A stretch of DNA of 64,000 bases from the NCBI GenBank assembly GCA_051814705.1, contig JBPWQW010000006.1, positions 1 through 64,000 of the forward strand, read 5' to 3'. The stretch comes from Geojedonia sp051814705 (GTDB taxonomy: Bacteria; Bacteroidota; Bacteroidia; Flavobacteriales; Flavobacteriaceae). Below the pieces are notes generated by a model, which had not been told where the DNA came from, did not search any database, and worked only from the letters and a program-made list of their open reading frames with translations. The first letter of the stretch is position 1; every line of letters starts with the position of its first letter. The position numbers and the translations under genes are program-made. Positions 26,182-34,030 of the stretch are shown here, in pieces.

Positions 26182-27942
26182 ATGAAGTATCCTAAAATTC
26201 CTCTGGCACAGACCGTTATCGAACTTTGTAAGGCCCGTAACATTGGGCACATTGTTATTTCTCCAGGAAGTAGAAACGCTCCTTTAACCATTGGCTTTAC
26301 CAACGACCCTTTTTTTAAATGTTACAGCATTGTAGATGAGCGAAGTGCTGCCTTTTTTGCATTGGGTATTGCACAACAATCCCAATATCCTGTCGCATTG
26401 GTATGTACATCGGGAAGTGCCTTATTAAATTATTATCCAGCAATAGCTGAAGCGTTTTTTAGCAATATCCCTTTAGTCATCCTATCAGCCGATCGACCAA
26501 AAAATTTAATAGGAATCGGTGATGGTCAAACCATCAATCAAAATGAAGTGTATGCCAATCATATTTTGTATTCAGCAAATTTAAAATTGGATATAAAGGA
26601 TGCCTACAAATTGCCAGACGATGAAGACTTGCCCATTCTTAAAAGTTTGGAAGATAAACTCGAACGCTTTTTAGGCTTGCAGCAGGATATTCAAACTTAT
26701 AATGAGACGGAAATTAATACAGCAATATTTAAAGCCATTTACAAATCGGGACCAGTACATATCAATGTTCCGTTTGATGAACCGCTTTATGAAATGGTGG
26801 ATAAGTTGAGTGTTAAGATCAAGCCTTTAAAGGAGGAAAACAAATCTAAAAGACCAGACGATTTTGAGATCAAACAATGCTTGGACGAATGGAATGAAAC
26901 TTCAAGGAAAATGATTTTAGTGGGTGTCAACAATCCAAATACAATCAGGCCAAAATGGTTGGACGAATTGGCAAATGATGACAGTGTGATAGTTTTAACT
27001 GAAACGACTTCCAATATTCATCACGACGAATTTTTCCCAAGTATCGATAAACTGATAGCGCCTTTAGATGATGAAGCGTTTAAGATGTTGCAGCCCGATA
27101 TTCTACTCACCTTTGGAGGTATGATTATTTCAAAAAAAATAAAGGCATTTTTGCGAAAATATCAACCTAAACAGCATTGGCATATTGGGGAATACGATGC
27201 TAATGACACTTTTTTCTGCTTGCAAAGACATATTAAAACGTCTCCAAATACGTTTTTTCATTTGTTCTTGCCTAAAATAACACATTACGTAAAAAGTAAT
27301 TATAAGCTTTATTGGGATAAAGTCAAACAGGACCGACTTAAAAAACATCAAGATTATATCAAGCAAATTCCGTTTAGTGATTTAAAAACCTTCGATTTGG
27401 TCCTAAAATCCATACCCGACAATTCTGTTTTGCAGCTGAGCAACAGTTCAGCAGTACGATATGCGCAACTTTTCGATTTAAATAAAACCTTGCAGGTGTA
27501 TTGTAATAGAGGTACCAGTGGAATTGACGGAAGCACATCAACAGCTATTGGCTGTGCAACTGTAAATAGTAATCCAACGACATTTATTACAGGCGATTTG
27601 AGTTTCTTTTATGATAGCAATGCCTTGTGGAATCAGTACATTCCAAACACCTTCAGAATTATTGTCATAAACAATCAAGGTGGTGGAATATTTAGGATTC
27701 TTCCCGGTCATAAAAACTCTGATAATTTTGATTATTATTTCGAAACCAAACATGAGTTTACTGCTAAACAATTGTGCAAAATGTACGATTTGAACTATGC
27801 AACGGCTTCAAACGAAAAACAGCTCAAGTTTAAACTGAAAGGGTTTTATTCAGCATCTGATAGACCAAAACTGTTGGAGATCTTTACCCCAAGGACCATT
27901 AATGATGAGGTGTTGCTCAATTATTTTGATTTCATAAAATAA
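26182..27942 (+). CDS. menD: SEPHCHC synthase
   Basis: This thiamine-diphosphate enzyme joins isochorismate with 2-oxoglutarate to give 2-succinyl-5-enolpyruvyl-6-hydroxy-3-cyclohexene-1-carboxylate. The 586-residue protein has the N-terminal pyrimidine-binding domain with HIVISPGSRNAPL and the catalytic DERSAAFFALG segment. The C-terminal domain carries the TPP/Mg motif from GDLSFFYDSNAL through INNQGGGIF. Length and domain order are normal for MenD. Confidence 0.95.
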   Translation: MKYPKIPLAQTVIELCKARNIGHIVISPGSRNAPLTIGFTNDPFFKCYSIVDERSAAFFALGIAQQSQYPVALVCTSGSALLNYYPAIAEAFFSNIPLVILSADRPKNLIGIGDGQTINQNEVYANHILYSANLKLDIKDAYKLPDDEDLPILKSLEDKLERFLGLQQDIQTYNETEINTAIFKAIYKSGPVHINVPFDEPLYEMVDKLSVKIKPLKEENKSKRPDDFEIKQCLDEWNETSRKMILVGVNNPNTIRPKWLDELANDDSVIVLTETTSNIHHDEFFPSIDKLIAPLDDEAFKMLQPDILLTFGGMIISKKIKAFLRKYQPKQHWHIGEYDANDTFFCLQRHIKTSPNTFFHLFLPKITHYVKSNYKLYWDKVKQDRLKKHQDYIKQIPFSDLKTFDLVLKSIPDNSVLQLSNSSAVRYAQLFDLNKTLQVYCNRGTSGIDGSTSTAIGCATVNSNPTTFITGDLSFFYDSNALWNQYIPNTFRIIVINNQGGGIFRILPGHKNSDNFDYYFETKHEFTAKQLCKMYDLNYATASNEKQLKFKLKGFYSASDRPKLLEIFTPRTINDEVLLNYFDFIK

Positions 27943-27950
27943 AAATTGCT

Positions 27951-27982
27951 CTCTTATTTAAGAGCTTATATTATTACCTTTG
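27951..27982 (+). promoter_or_regulatory. -7 box and palindrome in front of the S1-domain gene
   Basis: TACCTTTG (27975-27982) fits TAnnTTTG and ends only four bases before the ATG at 27987, so transcription would start at or very near the start codon. A perfect 14-base palindrome, CTCTTA-TT-TAAGAG (27951-27964), precedes it. Confidence 0.5.
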
Positions 27983-27986
27983 CCGT

Positions 27987-28817
27987 ATGATACACATTGG
28001 GGATTACAATACACTAGAAATACTTCGCGAAGCAGACCAAGGCCTTTATATTGCTGATGAAGAAGGAAACGAAGTGTTGTTGCCAAATCGATACGTTCCT
28101 GAAGCGTTTAAGATTTGGGACAAACTCGAGGTTTTTGTCTATTTGGACAACGAAGAACGCCCAGTAGCGGTTACCGATAAGCCTTATATAAAAGTGAATG
28201 AGTTTGCCATGTTGCGCTGCAATGAAGTGACGGCTCATGGCGCTTTCTTAGATTGGGGGCTTTTAAAAGAATTATTTTGCCCATTTAAAGAACAGGCCTT
28301 TAAAATGAAAGCAGGTGGATGGTATTTAGTATTTTGCTATCTCGATGAAGAAACAGGACGATTAGTGGCCTCTAGTAAGACTAACCGGTTTTTGGATAAT
28401 AAGGTTCTTACGGTTGAACCCTTTGAAGAAGTCGATTTAATTGTATCTCATCCTTCAGATATTGGAATGAATGTAATTGTCAACAAAAAACATTCTGGTC
28501 TGATCTTTAGGGAAGATATGTTTAAGGACGTCAGTATTGGTGACCGATTAAAAGGTTACGTTAAAAAAATCCGCCCCGACAACAAACTGGATATTGTTTT
28601 GGGTAAAATTGGCTATAGAAACATTGAACCCAATGCAGAAACCATTATGTGCGAACTGGAAAACAATGATGGGTATTTGGCCTTGACCGACAAATCAGAC
28701 CCCGAAGCCATTAAGGAGCTACTTCAAATGAGTAAAAAGAGCTTTAAAAAAGCCATAGGGACCTTGTACAAACAGCGCTTGATTATAATAGAAGAAGAAG
28801 GAATAAGATTAAGTTAA
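27987..28817 (+). CDS. S1-domain RNA-binding protein of the CvfB family
   Basis: This 276-residue cytoplasmic protein is made of S1-like OB folds, with a winged-helix segment at the C-terminus (LLQMSKKSFKKAIGTLYKQR). CvfB proteins bind RNA and affect virulence-gene expression in staphylococci; the role here is unknown. The typical segments GAFLDWGLLKELFCPFKEQ and GMNVIVNKKHSGLIF are present. It is in line with the men genes but has its own likely promoter. Confidence 0.85.
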   Translation: MIHIGDYNTLEILREADQGLYIADEEGNEVLLPNRYVPEAFKIWDKLEVFVYLDNEERPVAVTDKPYIKVNEFAMLRCNEVTAHGAFLDWGLLKELFCPFKEQAFKMKAGGWYLVFCYLDEETGRLVASSKTNRFLDNKVLTVEPFEEVDLIVSHPSDIGMNVIVNKKHSGLIFREDMFKDVSIGDRLKGYVKKIRPDNKLDIVLGKIGYRNIEPNAETIMCELENNDGYLALTDKSDPEAIKELLQMSKKSFKKAIGTLYKQRLIIIEEEGIRLS

Positions 28818-28820
28818 TTT

Positions 28821-29246
28821 TTAACTATTTAATAATCTAGCGTTTTTAACTTTTTTCTTGGTCCATTTAATGGCATCATTGAGGTTAAAAAAGACGGTTC
28901 CATTTAATTTAAGCATGACATTCTCCAATTCGAGACTTTCAAATAAAGACTTGTTGTAAAATACAACGGCGTTAGCAACCAAAAATTTTATATCAGCAAC
29001 AAAAGGACTAATGTCAATTAAATCGGAGGAATACGAGTTGACTCTATTGCTAATCATTCCATAAGGATTGTCATAACCAAAATGGACATGGACTAAGTCT
29101 AGCATTTGCCCTACATCTTCTTTATTGACGACAACACCTTCTTTCATTTCGACAATGAAAAATGTGTTGTAAAAGTAAAGATCTCCAAATTTTAATTTGT
29201 AAACAGAATTAGCATTACTGGCTATAGAAGAATCTTTAATAGTCAT
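28821..29246 (-). CDS. small STAS/SpoIIAA-like conserved protein
   Basis: This protein of about 141 residues without signal peptide resembles a family of small flavobacterial proteins that look like STAS (SpoIIAA) domains. Visible elements are the LKFGDLYFYNTFFIVEMKEG beta-hairpin, GYDNPYGMISNRVNSYS in the middle and FFNLNDAIKWTKKK at the end. The function is unknown, and the STAS assignment is tentative. A longer frame runs to 29291, but the ATG at 29246 leaves space for promoters shared with the divergent menB. It lies on the strand opposite to its men neighbours. Confidence 0.7.
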   Translation of the reverse strand: MTIKDSSIASNANSVYKLKFGDLYFYNTFFIVEMKEGVVVNKEDVGQMLDLVHVHFGYDNPYGMISNRVNSYSSDLIDISPFVADIKFLVANAVVFYNKSLFESLELENVMLKLNGTVFFNLNDAIKWTKKKVKNARLLNS

Positions 29247-29350
29247 AGTCAAGGGATTTAATAAACTAATTGAATGTACAAAAAAATTCAATAAAATATG
29301 GGGCTATTTTTTTTAATATGTATTTTTACGTGAAATATGATTTTAACACG

Positions 29351-30190
29351 ATGAGTGAGATTAATTGGTCAACAGCCAAAACGTATGAGGATATTACCTA
29401 TAAAAAATGTGATGGCGTTGCACGCATTGCTTTTAACAGGCCCAATGTTAGAAATGCTTTTAGACCAAAAACGACCAGTGAGCTTTATGATGCTTTTTAC
29501 GATGCCAATGAAGATGTAAATATTGGAGTGGTATTGTTATCTGCTGAAGGCCCATCGTCAAAAGATGGAGTCTGGAGTTTTTGTAGTGGGGGCGATCAAA
29601 AAGCAAGAGGACACCAAGGTTATGTTGGTGAGGATGGTTACCATCGCTTAAACATTCTTGAAGTACAGCGGTTGATTCGTTTTATGCCCAAAGCCGTTAT
29701 TGCTGTGGTCCCCGGATGGGCCGTTGGTGGCGGGCATAGCTTACATGTAATATGCGATTTAACCTTAGCCAGTAAAGAACATGCCATTTTTAAACAAACC
29801 GATGCCGACGTCACCAGTTTTGATGGGGGTTATGGTTCGGCCTATTTGGCAAAAATGGTTGGTCAAAAAAGAGCACGAGAAATTTTCTTTTTAGGACGTA
29901 ATTATTCTGCACAGGAAGCTTATGACATGGGTATGGTTAATGCTGTAGTGCCACATAACGAGTTGGAAACCACTGCATATCAATGGGCGCAAGAGATTTT
30001 GGCCAAATCACCAATCTCTATAAAAATGCTTAAATTTGCCATGAATTTGACAGATGATGGCATGGTTGGGCAGCAAGTGTTTGCAGGCGAGGCAACACGG
30101 TTGGCCTATATGACTGATGAAGCTAAAGAAGGCCGAAACGCATTTTTAGAAAAACGCAAGCCTAATTTTGCTAAAAAATGGATACCTTAA
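29351..30190 (+). CDS. menB: 1,4-dihydroxy-2-naphthoyl-CoA synthase
   Basis: This crotonase-fold enzyme closes the second ring of the naphthoquinone by a Dieckmann-type condensation of o-succinylbenzoyl-CoA. The 279-residue protein shows RPNVRNAFRPKT, the oxyanion-hole SGGDQKARG, GWAVGGGHSLHV and TDADVTSFDGGYGS, all standard MenB motifs. The frame is open from 29270, but the ATG at 29351 gives the usual N-terminus with a short stretch before YEDITYKK. menA starts 17 bases after the stop. Confidence 0.95.
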   Translation: MSEINWSTAKTYEDITYKKCDGVARIAFNRPNVRNAFRPKTTSELYDAFYDANEDVNIGVVLLSAEGPSSKDGVWSFCSGGDQKARGHQGYVGEDGYHRLNILEVQRLIRFMPKAVIAVVPGWAVGGGHSLHVICDLTLASKEHAIFKQTDADVTSFDGGYGSAYLAKMVGQKRAREIFFLGRNYSAQEAYDMGMVNAVVPHNELETTAYQWAQEILAKSPISIKMLKFAMNLTDDGMVGQQVFAGEATRLAYMTDEAKEGRNAFLEKRKPNFAKKWIP

Positions 30191-30207
30191 TCCAGAAAAA
30201 ATAATTT

Positions 30208-31110
30208 ATGAATAACCTAAAACCTTGGTTGTCTGCTATTCGACTAAGAACACTTCCTTTATCAATTTCTGGCATTATTATCGGAACTTGTTTTGCGTAC
30301 TACAATGGATTCTTCAATTTAGCCATTTTAATATTGGCCATTTTAACGACTATAAGTTTGCAAATCCTTTCCAATCTTGCTAACGACTATGGTGATGGTA
30401 TCAAAGGTACAGATAATGACAATAGGGTAGGACCAGAACGCGCCATTCAAAGTGGTGCCATTACTCCTGAGCAAATGTTTGAGGCCATTAAGATCAATAT
30501 CCTTGTGATCATTATGCTCGTTTTTTTACTCATCTTTATGGCGTTTGGTAAAAGCCATTTTTTATATACGCTTTTCTTTATTGTTCTTGCAGGGGTATCA
30601 GTGTACGCGGCGATGTCCTATACCATTGGAAGTAAAGCGTATGGGTATAAAGGGTTGGGCGATGTTTTTGTGTTTGTATTCTTTGGTTTTGTGAGTGTCG
30701 TTGGGAGTTATTTTTTATATACGAGACAGCTTGATCATCATATAGTTTTACCTGCAATTTCAGTTGGCTTATTAAGCGTTGGAGTATTAAACCTCAATAA
30801 TATGCGCGACATCGATTCTGACACGCTATCTAATAAAATCACTATGGCCGTAAAATTAGGAAAAAAAAGTGCGAAAATTTACCATCTCTCTTTAATTATT
30901 GGAGCTATGGTTGTTTCATTTTTATTTTCAGTTTTTTATTTTTCAGCACTGACCAATTTCATGTTCTTTTTGGTATATATCCCATTAATCTTCCACATAA
31001 AAGCTGTAGTAAAGGCAAAACAACCCAGCGATTTTGATCCGCAGTTAAAAGTATTGGCATTGACAACCTTTGCGTTTTCTTTGCTTTTAGGAATTGGTTA
31101 TATCCTTTAA
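30208..31110 (+). CDS. menA: 1,4-dihydroxy-2-naphthoate polyprenyltransferase
   Basis: This inner-membrane UbiA-family prenyltransferase attaches the polyprenyl tail to dihydroxynaphthoate to give demethylmenaquinone. The 300-residue protein has about nine helices and the first aspartate-rich motif NLANDYGDGIKGTDNDNR, followed by VGPERAIQSG. The second motif is NLNNMRDIDSD. The final methyltransferase (MenG/UbiE) is not in the window. Confidence 0.94.
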   Translation: MNNLKPWLSAIRLRTLPLSISGIIIGTCFAYYNGFFNLAILILAILTTISLQILSNLANDYGDGIKGTDNDNRVGPERAIQSGAITPEQMFEAIKINILVIIMLVFLLIFMAFGKSHFLYTLFFIVLAGVSVYAAMSYTIGSKAYGYKGLGDVFVFVFFGFVSVVGSYFLYTRQLDHHIVLPAISVGLLSVGVLNLNNMRDIDSDTLSNKITMAVKLGKKSAKIYHLSLIIGAMVVSFLFSVFYFSALTNFMFFLVYIPLIFHIKAVVKAKQPSDFDPQLKVLALTTFAFSLLLGIGYIL

Positions 31111-31166
31111 ATTTACGTTATTCTTTTCTGGTTTTTTTGTATTTTGAGACATAAATATAAGAAGAT

Positions 31167-31844
31167 ATGAAAATTACATTTTACGGCCACGCCTGTTTGG
31201 GTATTCAAATCAATGATGTTCATATTTTGGTTGATCCTTTTATTTCGGCAAATCCCAAAGCCTCCCATATCGATATTGGCACGATAAAAGCTGACTATAT
31301 TTTACTCACGCATGCTCATCAAGATCATATTTTAGATGCTGAATCCATTGCGAAACGAACCAATGCTGTTATAATTTCCAATTTTGAAATCACGACTTAT
31401 TATGAGAAAATGGGCTTAGAAGTGCACCCGATGAACCATGGTGGGCAATGGGATTTTGAGTTTGGAACGCTAAGATTTGTAAATGCTATTCATACTTCAT
31501 CCTTTCCCGATGGGAGCTATGGTGGGCAACCGGGAGGGTTTGTGATAGAAGGCGAACACAAAAATATTTATATAGCTGGCGATACGGCATTGACCATGGA
31601 TATGAAATTAATACCCTTACATACGCAATTGGATTTAGCGGTGTTGCCCATTGGTGATAATTTTACCATGGGCATTGACGCAGCTATTTTTGCTAGTGAT
31701 TTTGTACAGTGCGATAAGATACTAGGCTGTCATTACGACACTTTTGGATATATAGAAATTGACCACGAAGATGCCAAACGCAAATTTTTTAATAAGGGCA
31801 AGGACCTGATGTTGTTGGATATAGGTAAAAGTATTGAACTCTAA
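31167..31844 (+). CDS. metal-dependent hydrolase, UPF0173 / MBL fold
   Basis: This 225-residue cytoplasmic metallo-beta-lactamase-fold protein is of the YtkL/UPF0173 group. It has the metal motif THAHQDHI, the HTSSFPDG segment, a GDTALT segment with metal-bridging Asp and a late conserved HYDTFGYIEID. The natural substrate of the family is not established. It lies 56 bases after menA and could share its transcript. Confidence 0.85.
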   Translation: MKITFYGHACLGIQINDVHILVDPFISANPKASHIDIGTIKADYILLTHAHQDHILDAESIAKRTNAVIISNFEITTYYEKMGLEVHPMNHGGQWDFEFGTLRFVNAIHTSSFPDGSYGGQPGGFVIEGEHKNIYIAGDTALTMDMKLIPLHTQLDLAVLPIGDNFTMGIDAAIFASDFVQCDKILGCHYDTFGYIEIDHEDAKRKFFNKGKDLMLLDIGKSIEL

Positions 31845-31892
31845 AAAAGCTAAGAAGATTATATAGGAACTGCTAATCTAATACTGAAGACA

Positions 31893-33824
31893 ATGGACGC
31901 AAAAATTAGAACGTATTCACTTATTGTTTGCCTAAGTCTGTTCAGCGTTATGGTATATTCCCAACGCATCATGAACCAAATTATGGATCATCCTCCTGAA
32001 ATCATGATGCAGCCAAGTGAGGGCTGGCATCCCGATGCTAGAGTATTGGGGCCAGGTTTATTTTTACATACCCGACCACAATTTGAGCTGTACTCCAAAA
32101 CCAATCAGCTATTTGCTGGGACCGAACAAGGTAATCTTTACTTTAGAGAAGTAGGGTCTGATAGTTTAAACCTTGTGATCAAACCCAACGAAGGCTCATA
32201 TTGGAATATTGACAATGCCACTTGGTCACATGATGCCCGATATATTATGGTAAAACAGACGGATGACCGAGCTGTTAAAAAAATAAAATTGACTAAGGCT
32301 ACTCCCGATGATTTCGTGTCCAAATCCTATTTTAGAGCTGGTGAACCTATTCCTATTGACCAATTTTATATTGTTGATGCTAAAACAGGCAATCAAACAG
32401 CAGTCAAACAACACTCTGACTTTCCTTATGTGCATATAATGGGTTGGAGCTCCGATCACAATTCAGTATTTGTTATGGAATCAGATCGGTTGATGAAACA
32501 CCTTAATCTACTCAGTATAAATCCGTTAAATGGAGATTCAAAAATAATATTGAGTGAACAATCTGACACCTATTTGATTGGGCTAAATTTATTGCAAGGA
32601 TATGGCAACCGATTAAAGGGAATGAATATAATCACGTTGATTGATCACAAAAAGCAGTTCGTTTGGATGAGCGAGCGCAGTGGGTTCAATCAATTATATC
32701 TTTATGATTATGAAGGACATTTAATTAGACCCCTTACCAATAGATCGCAGAATGGAATCGTTATAAAAGCAGAAGCTTATGACAAAAAAAATGACTGTAT
32801 CTATTTTACGGCTCATGGCGACCCTCAACAACCCTACAGTGTGCAGGTGTATAAGTCATCGCTTAATTCTGAAAACACTAGTAAAATATCAGAAGCATCA
32901 GGAATTGTCGATGTGCTTTCTAGCCAAAACGATACACTTTGGTTGTTAAGAGCGGGTCTTCCAAAATTGTTGCAAATCGATTGTATAAGCCCTGACGGGC
33001 AATTTCTTAATACCGCTTGGAAAGGAAATTTTTCGTCATTGGAAGCTGATTATTTTAATTTTGAATATGCTACAGTCAAAGCAGCAGATCAGAAAACCAA
33101 TCTTCAAACCTTTATATTAAAGCCAACAGATCTTGATGAAACCAAGACCTATCCTGTTGTTGAGTATATTTATGGTGCTCCTATTTATAATGTCACGAAC
33201 ATGGATTTTTTCTCACCTTGGCTATGGGATTTAAATACCCTTGCAAAACAGGGTTTTATAGTAGTCTGTGTTGATGGGAGAGGAACTGAAGAACGCGGGA
33301 AAGCCTTTAACAATTTTAGCTTTGGTAAATTTGGACAGGTTGAAATCGATGACCATATAACTGCAATTCAACAACTTGCGCATGAACGCCCTTATATAGA
33401 TTTAGATAAGGTAGGGATATTAGGTCATAGCTGGGGTGGTCATTTTGCCCTTCGGGCCCTTGTAGAAGCTCCAGATTTTTACAAAGCGGGACATATAAAC
33501 GCAGCAGCTATTGACCCCGAACAGTTTAGGGTAGCCATAGAGCCTTTTATGGGCTGTTTGCCAAAGGATTGCCCAGAGCAGTATAAAAAATCAAAACTAT
33601 CGGATAAATTAAGCCGTTTGAAAGCGCCACTTATGATTGTTCACGGCACAGCAGATGATGATGTCCTAATTGAGGACGCCTATTTTTTAGTGGAAAAACT
33701 AAAAGCACTTGGGTATAAAAATTATGAATTTATCGAGTATCAAGGTATGGATCATATTGTGATGCGAAACCCAGAATGGAAACCTTCAATGATCCATTTT
33801 TTTGAACAACATCTTAAAAACTGA
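31893..33824 (+). CDS. S9 family (DPP IV-like) peptidase
   Basis: This 643-residue secreted serine peptidase has an N-terminal signal peptide ending near VMVYSQ. A beta-propeller domain follows, then an alpha/beta-hydrolase domain with Ser513 in GHSWGGH, Asp588 in HGTADDDV and His621 in GMDHIVMR. It probably removes N-terminal dipeptides in the periplasm. It is somewhat shorter than typical DPP IV enzymes (about 720). A second M16 peptidase follows after a 206-base gap, so this stretch of the men region is given to peptide breakdown. Confidence 0.88.
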   Translation: MDAKIRTYSLIVCLSLFSVMVYSQRIMNQIMDHPPEIMMQPSEGWHPDARVLGPGLFLHTRPQFELYSKTNQLFAGTEQGNLYFREVGSDSLNLVIKPNEGSYWNIDNATWSHDARYIMVKQTDDRAVKKIKLTKATPDDFVSKSYFRAGEPIPIDQFYIVDAKTGNQTAVKQHSDFPYVHIMGWSSDHNSVFVMESDRLMKHLNLLSINPLNGDSKIILSEQSDTYLIGLNLLQGYGNRLKGMNIITLIDHKKQFVWMSERSGFNQLYLYDYEGHLIRPLTNRSQNGIVIKAEAYDKKNDCIYFTAHGDPQQPYSVQVYKSSLNSENTSKISEASGIVDVLSSQNDTLWLLRAGLPKLLQIDCISPDGQFLNTAWKGNFSSLEADYFNFEYATVKAADQKTNLQTFILKPTDLDETKTYPVVEYIYGAPIYNVTNMDFFSPWLWDLNTLAKQGFIVVCVDGRGTEERGKAFNNFSFGKFGQVEIDDHITAIQQLAHERPYIDLDKVGILGHSWGGHFALRALVEAPDFYKAGHINAAAIDPEQFRVAIEPFMGCLPKDCPEQYKKSKLSDKLSRLKAPLMIVHGTADDDVLIEDAYFLVEKLKALGYKNYEFIEYQGMDHIVMRNPEWKPSMIHFFEQHLKN

Positions 33825-34030
33825 AACATTTAAATACATCTAAATTCATTTAAAAAGCTAACTTTGAATCCCATATTGATCTTGCTTGCCAACAGGACAT
33901 GAGGTTTCATAATTGGATCATAGCGTTCATCTTAAGTCTGACGGATTATATATTTTGAGATTTTAAATATAAAGTTAATGCCATTTTGTTAATCATTAAA
34001 AACACTAACAACCTAAATTAAAAACATTTT

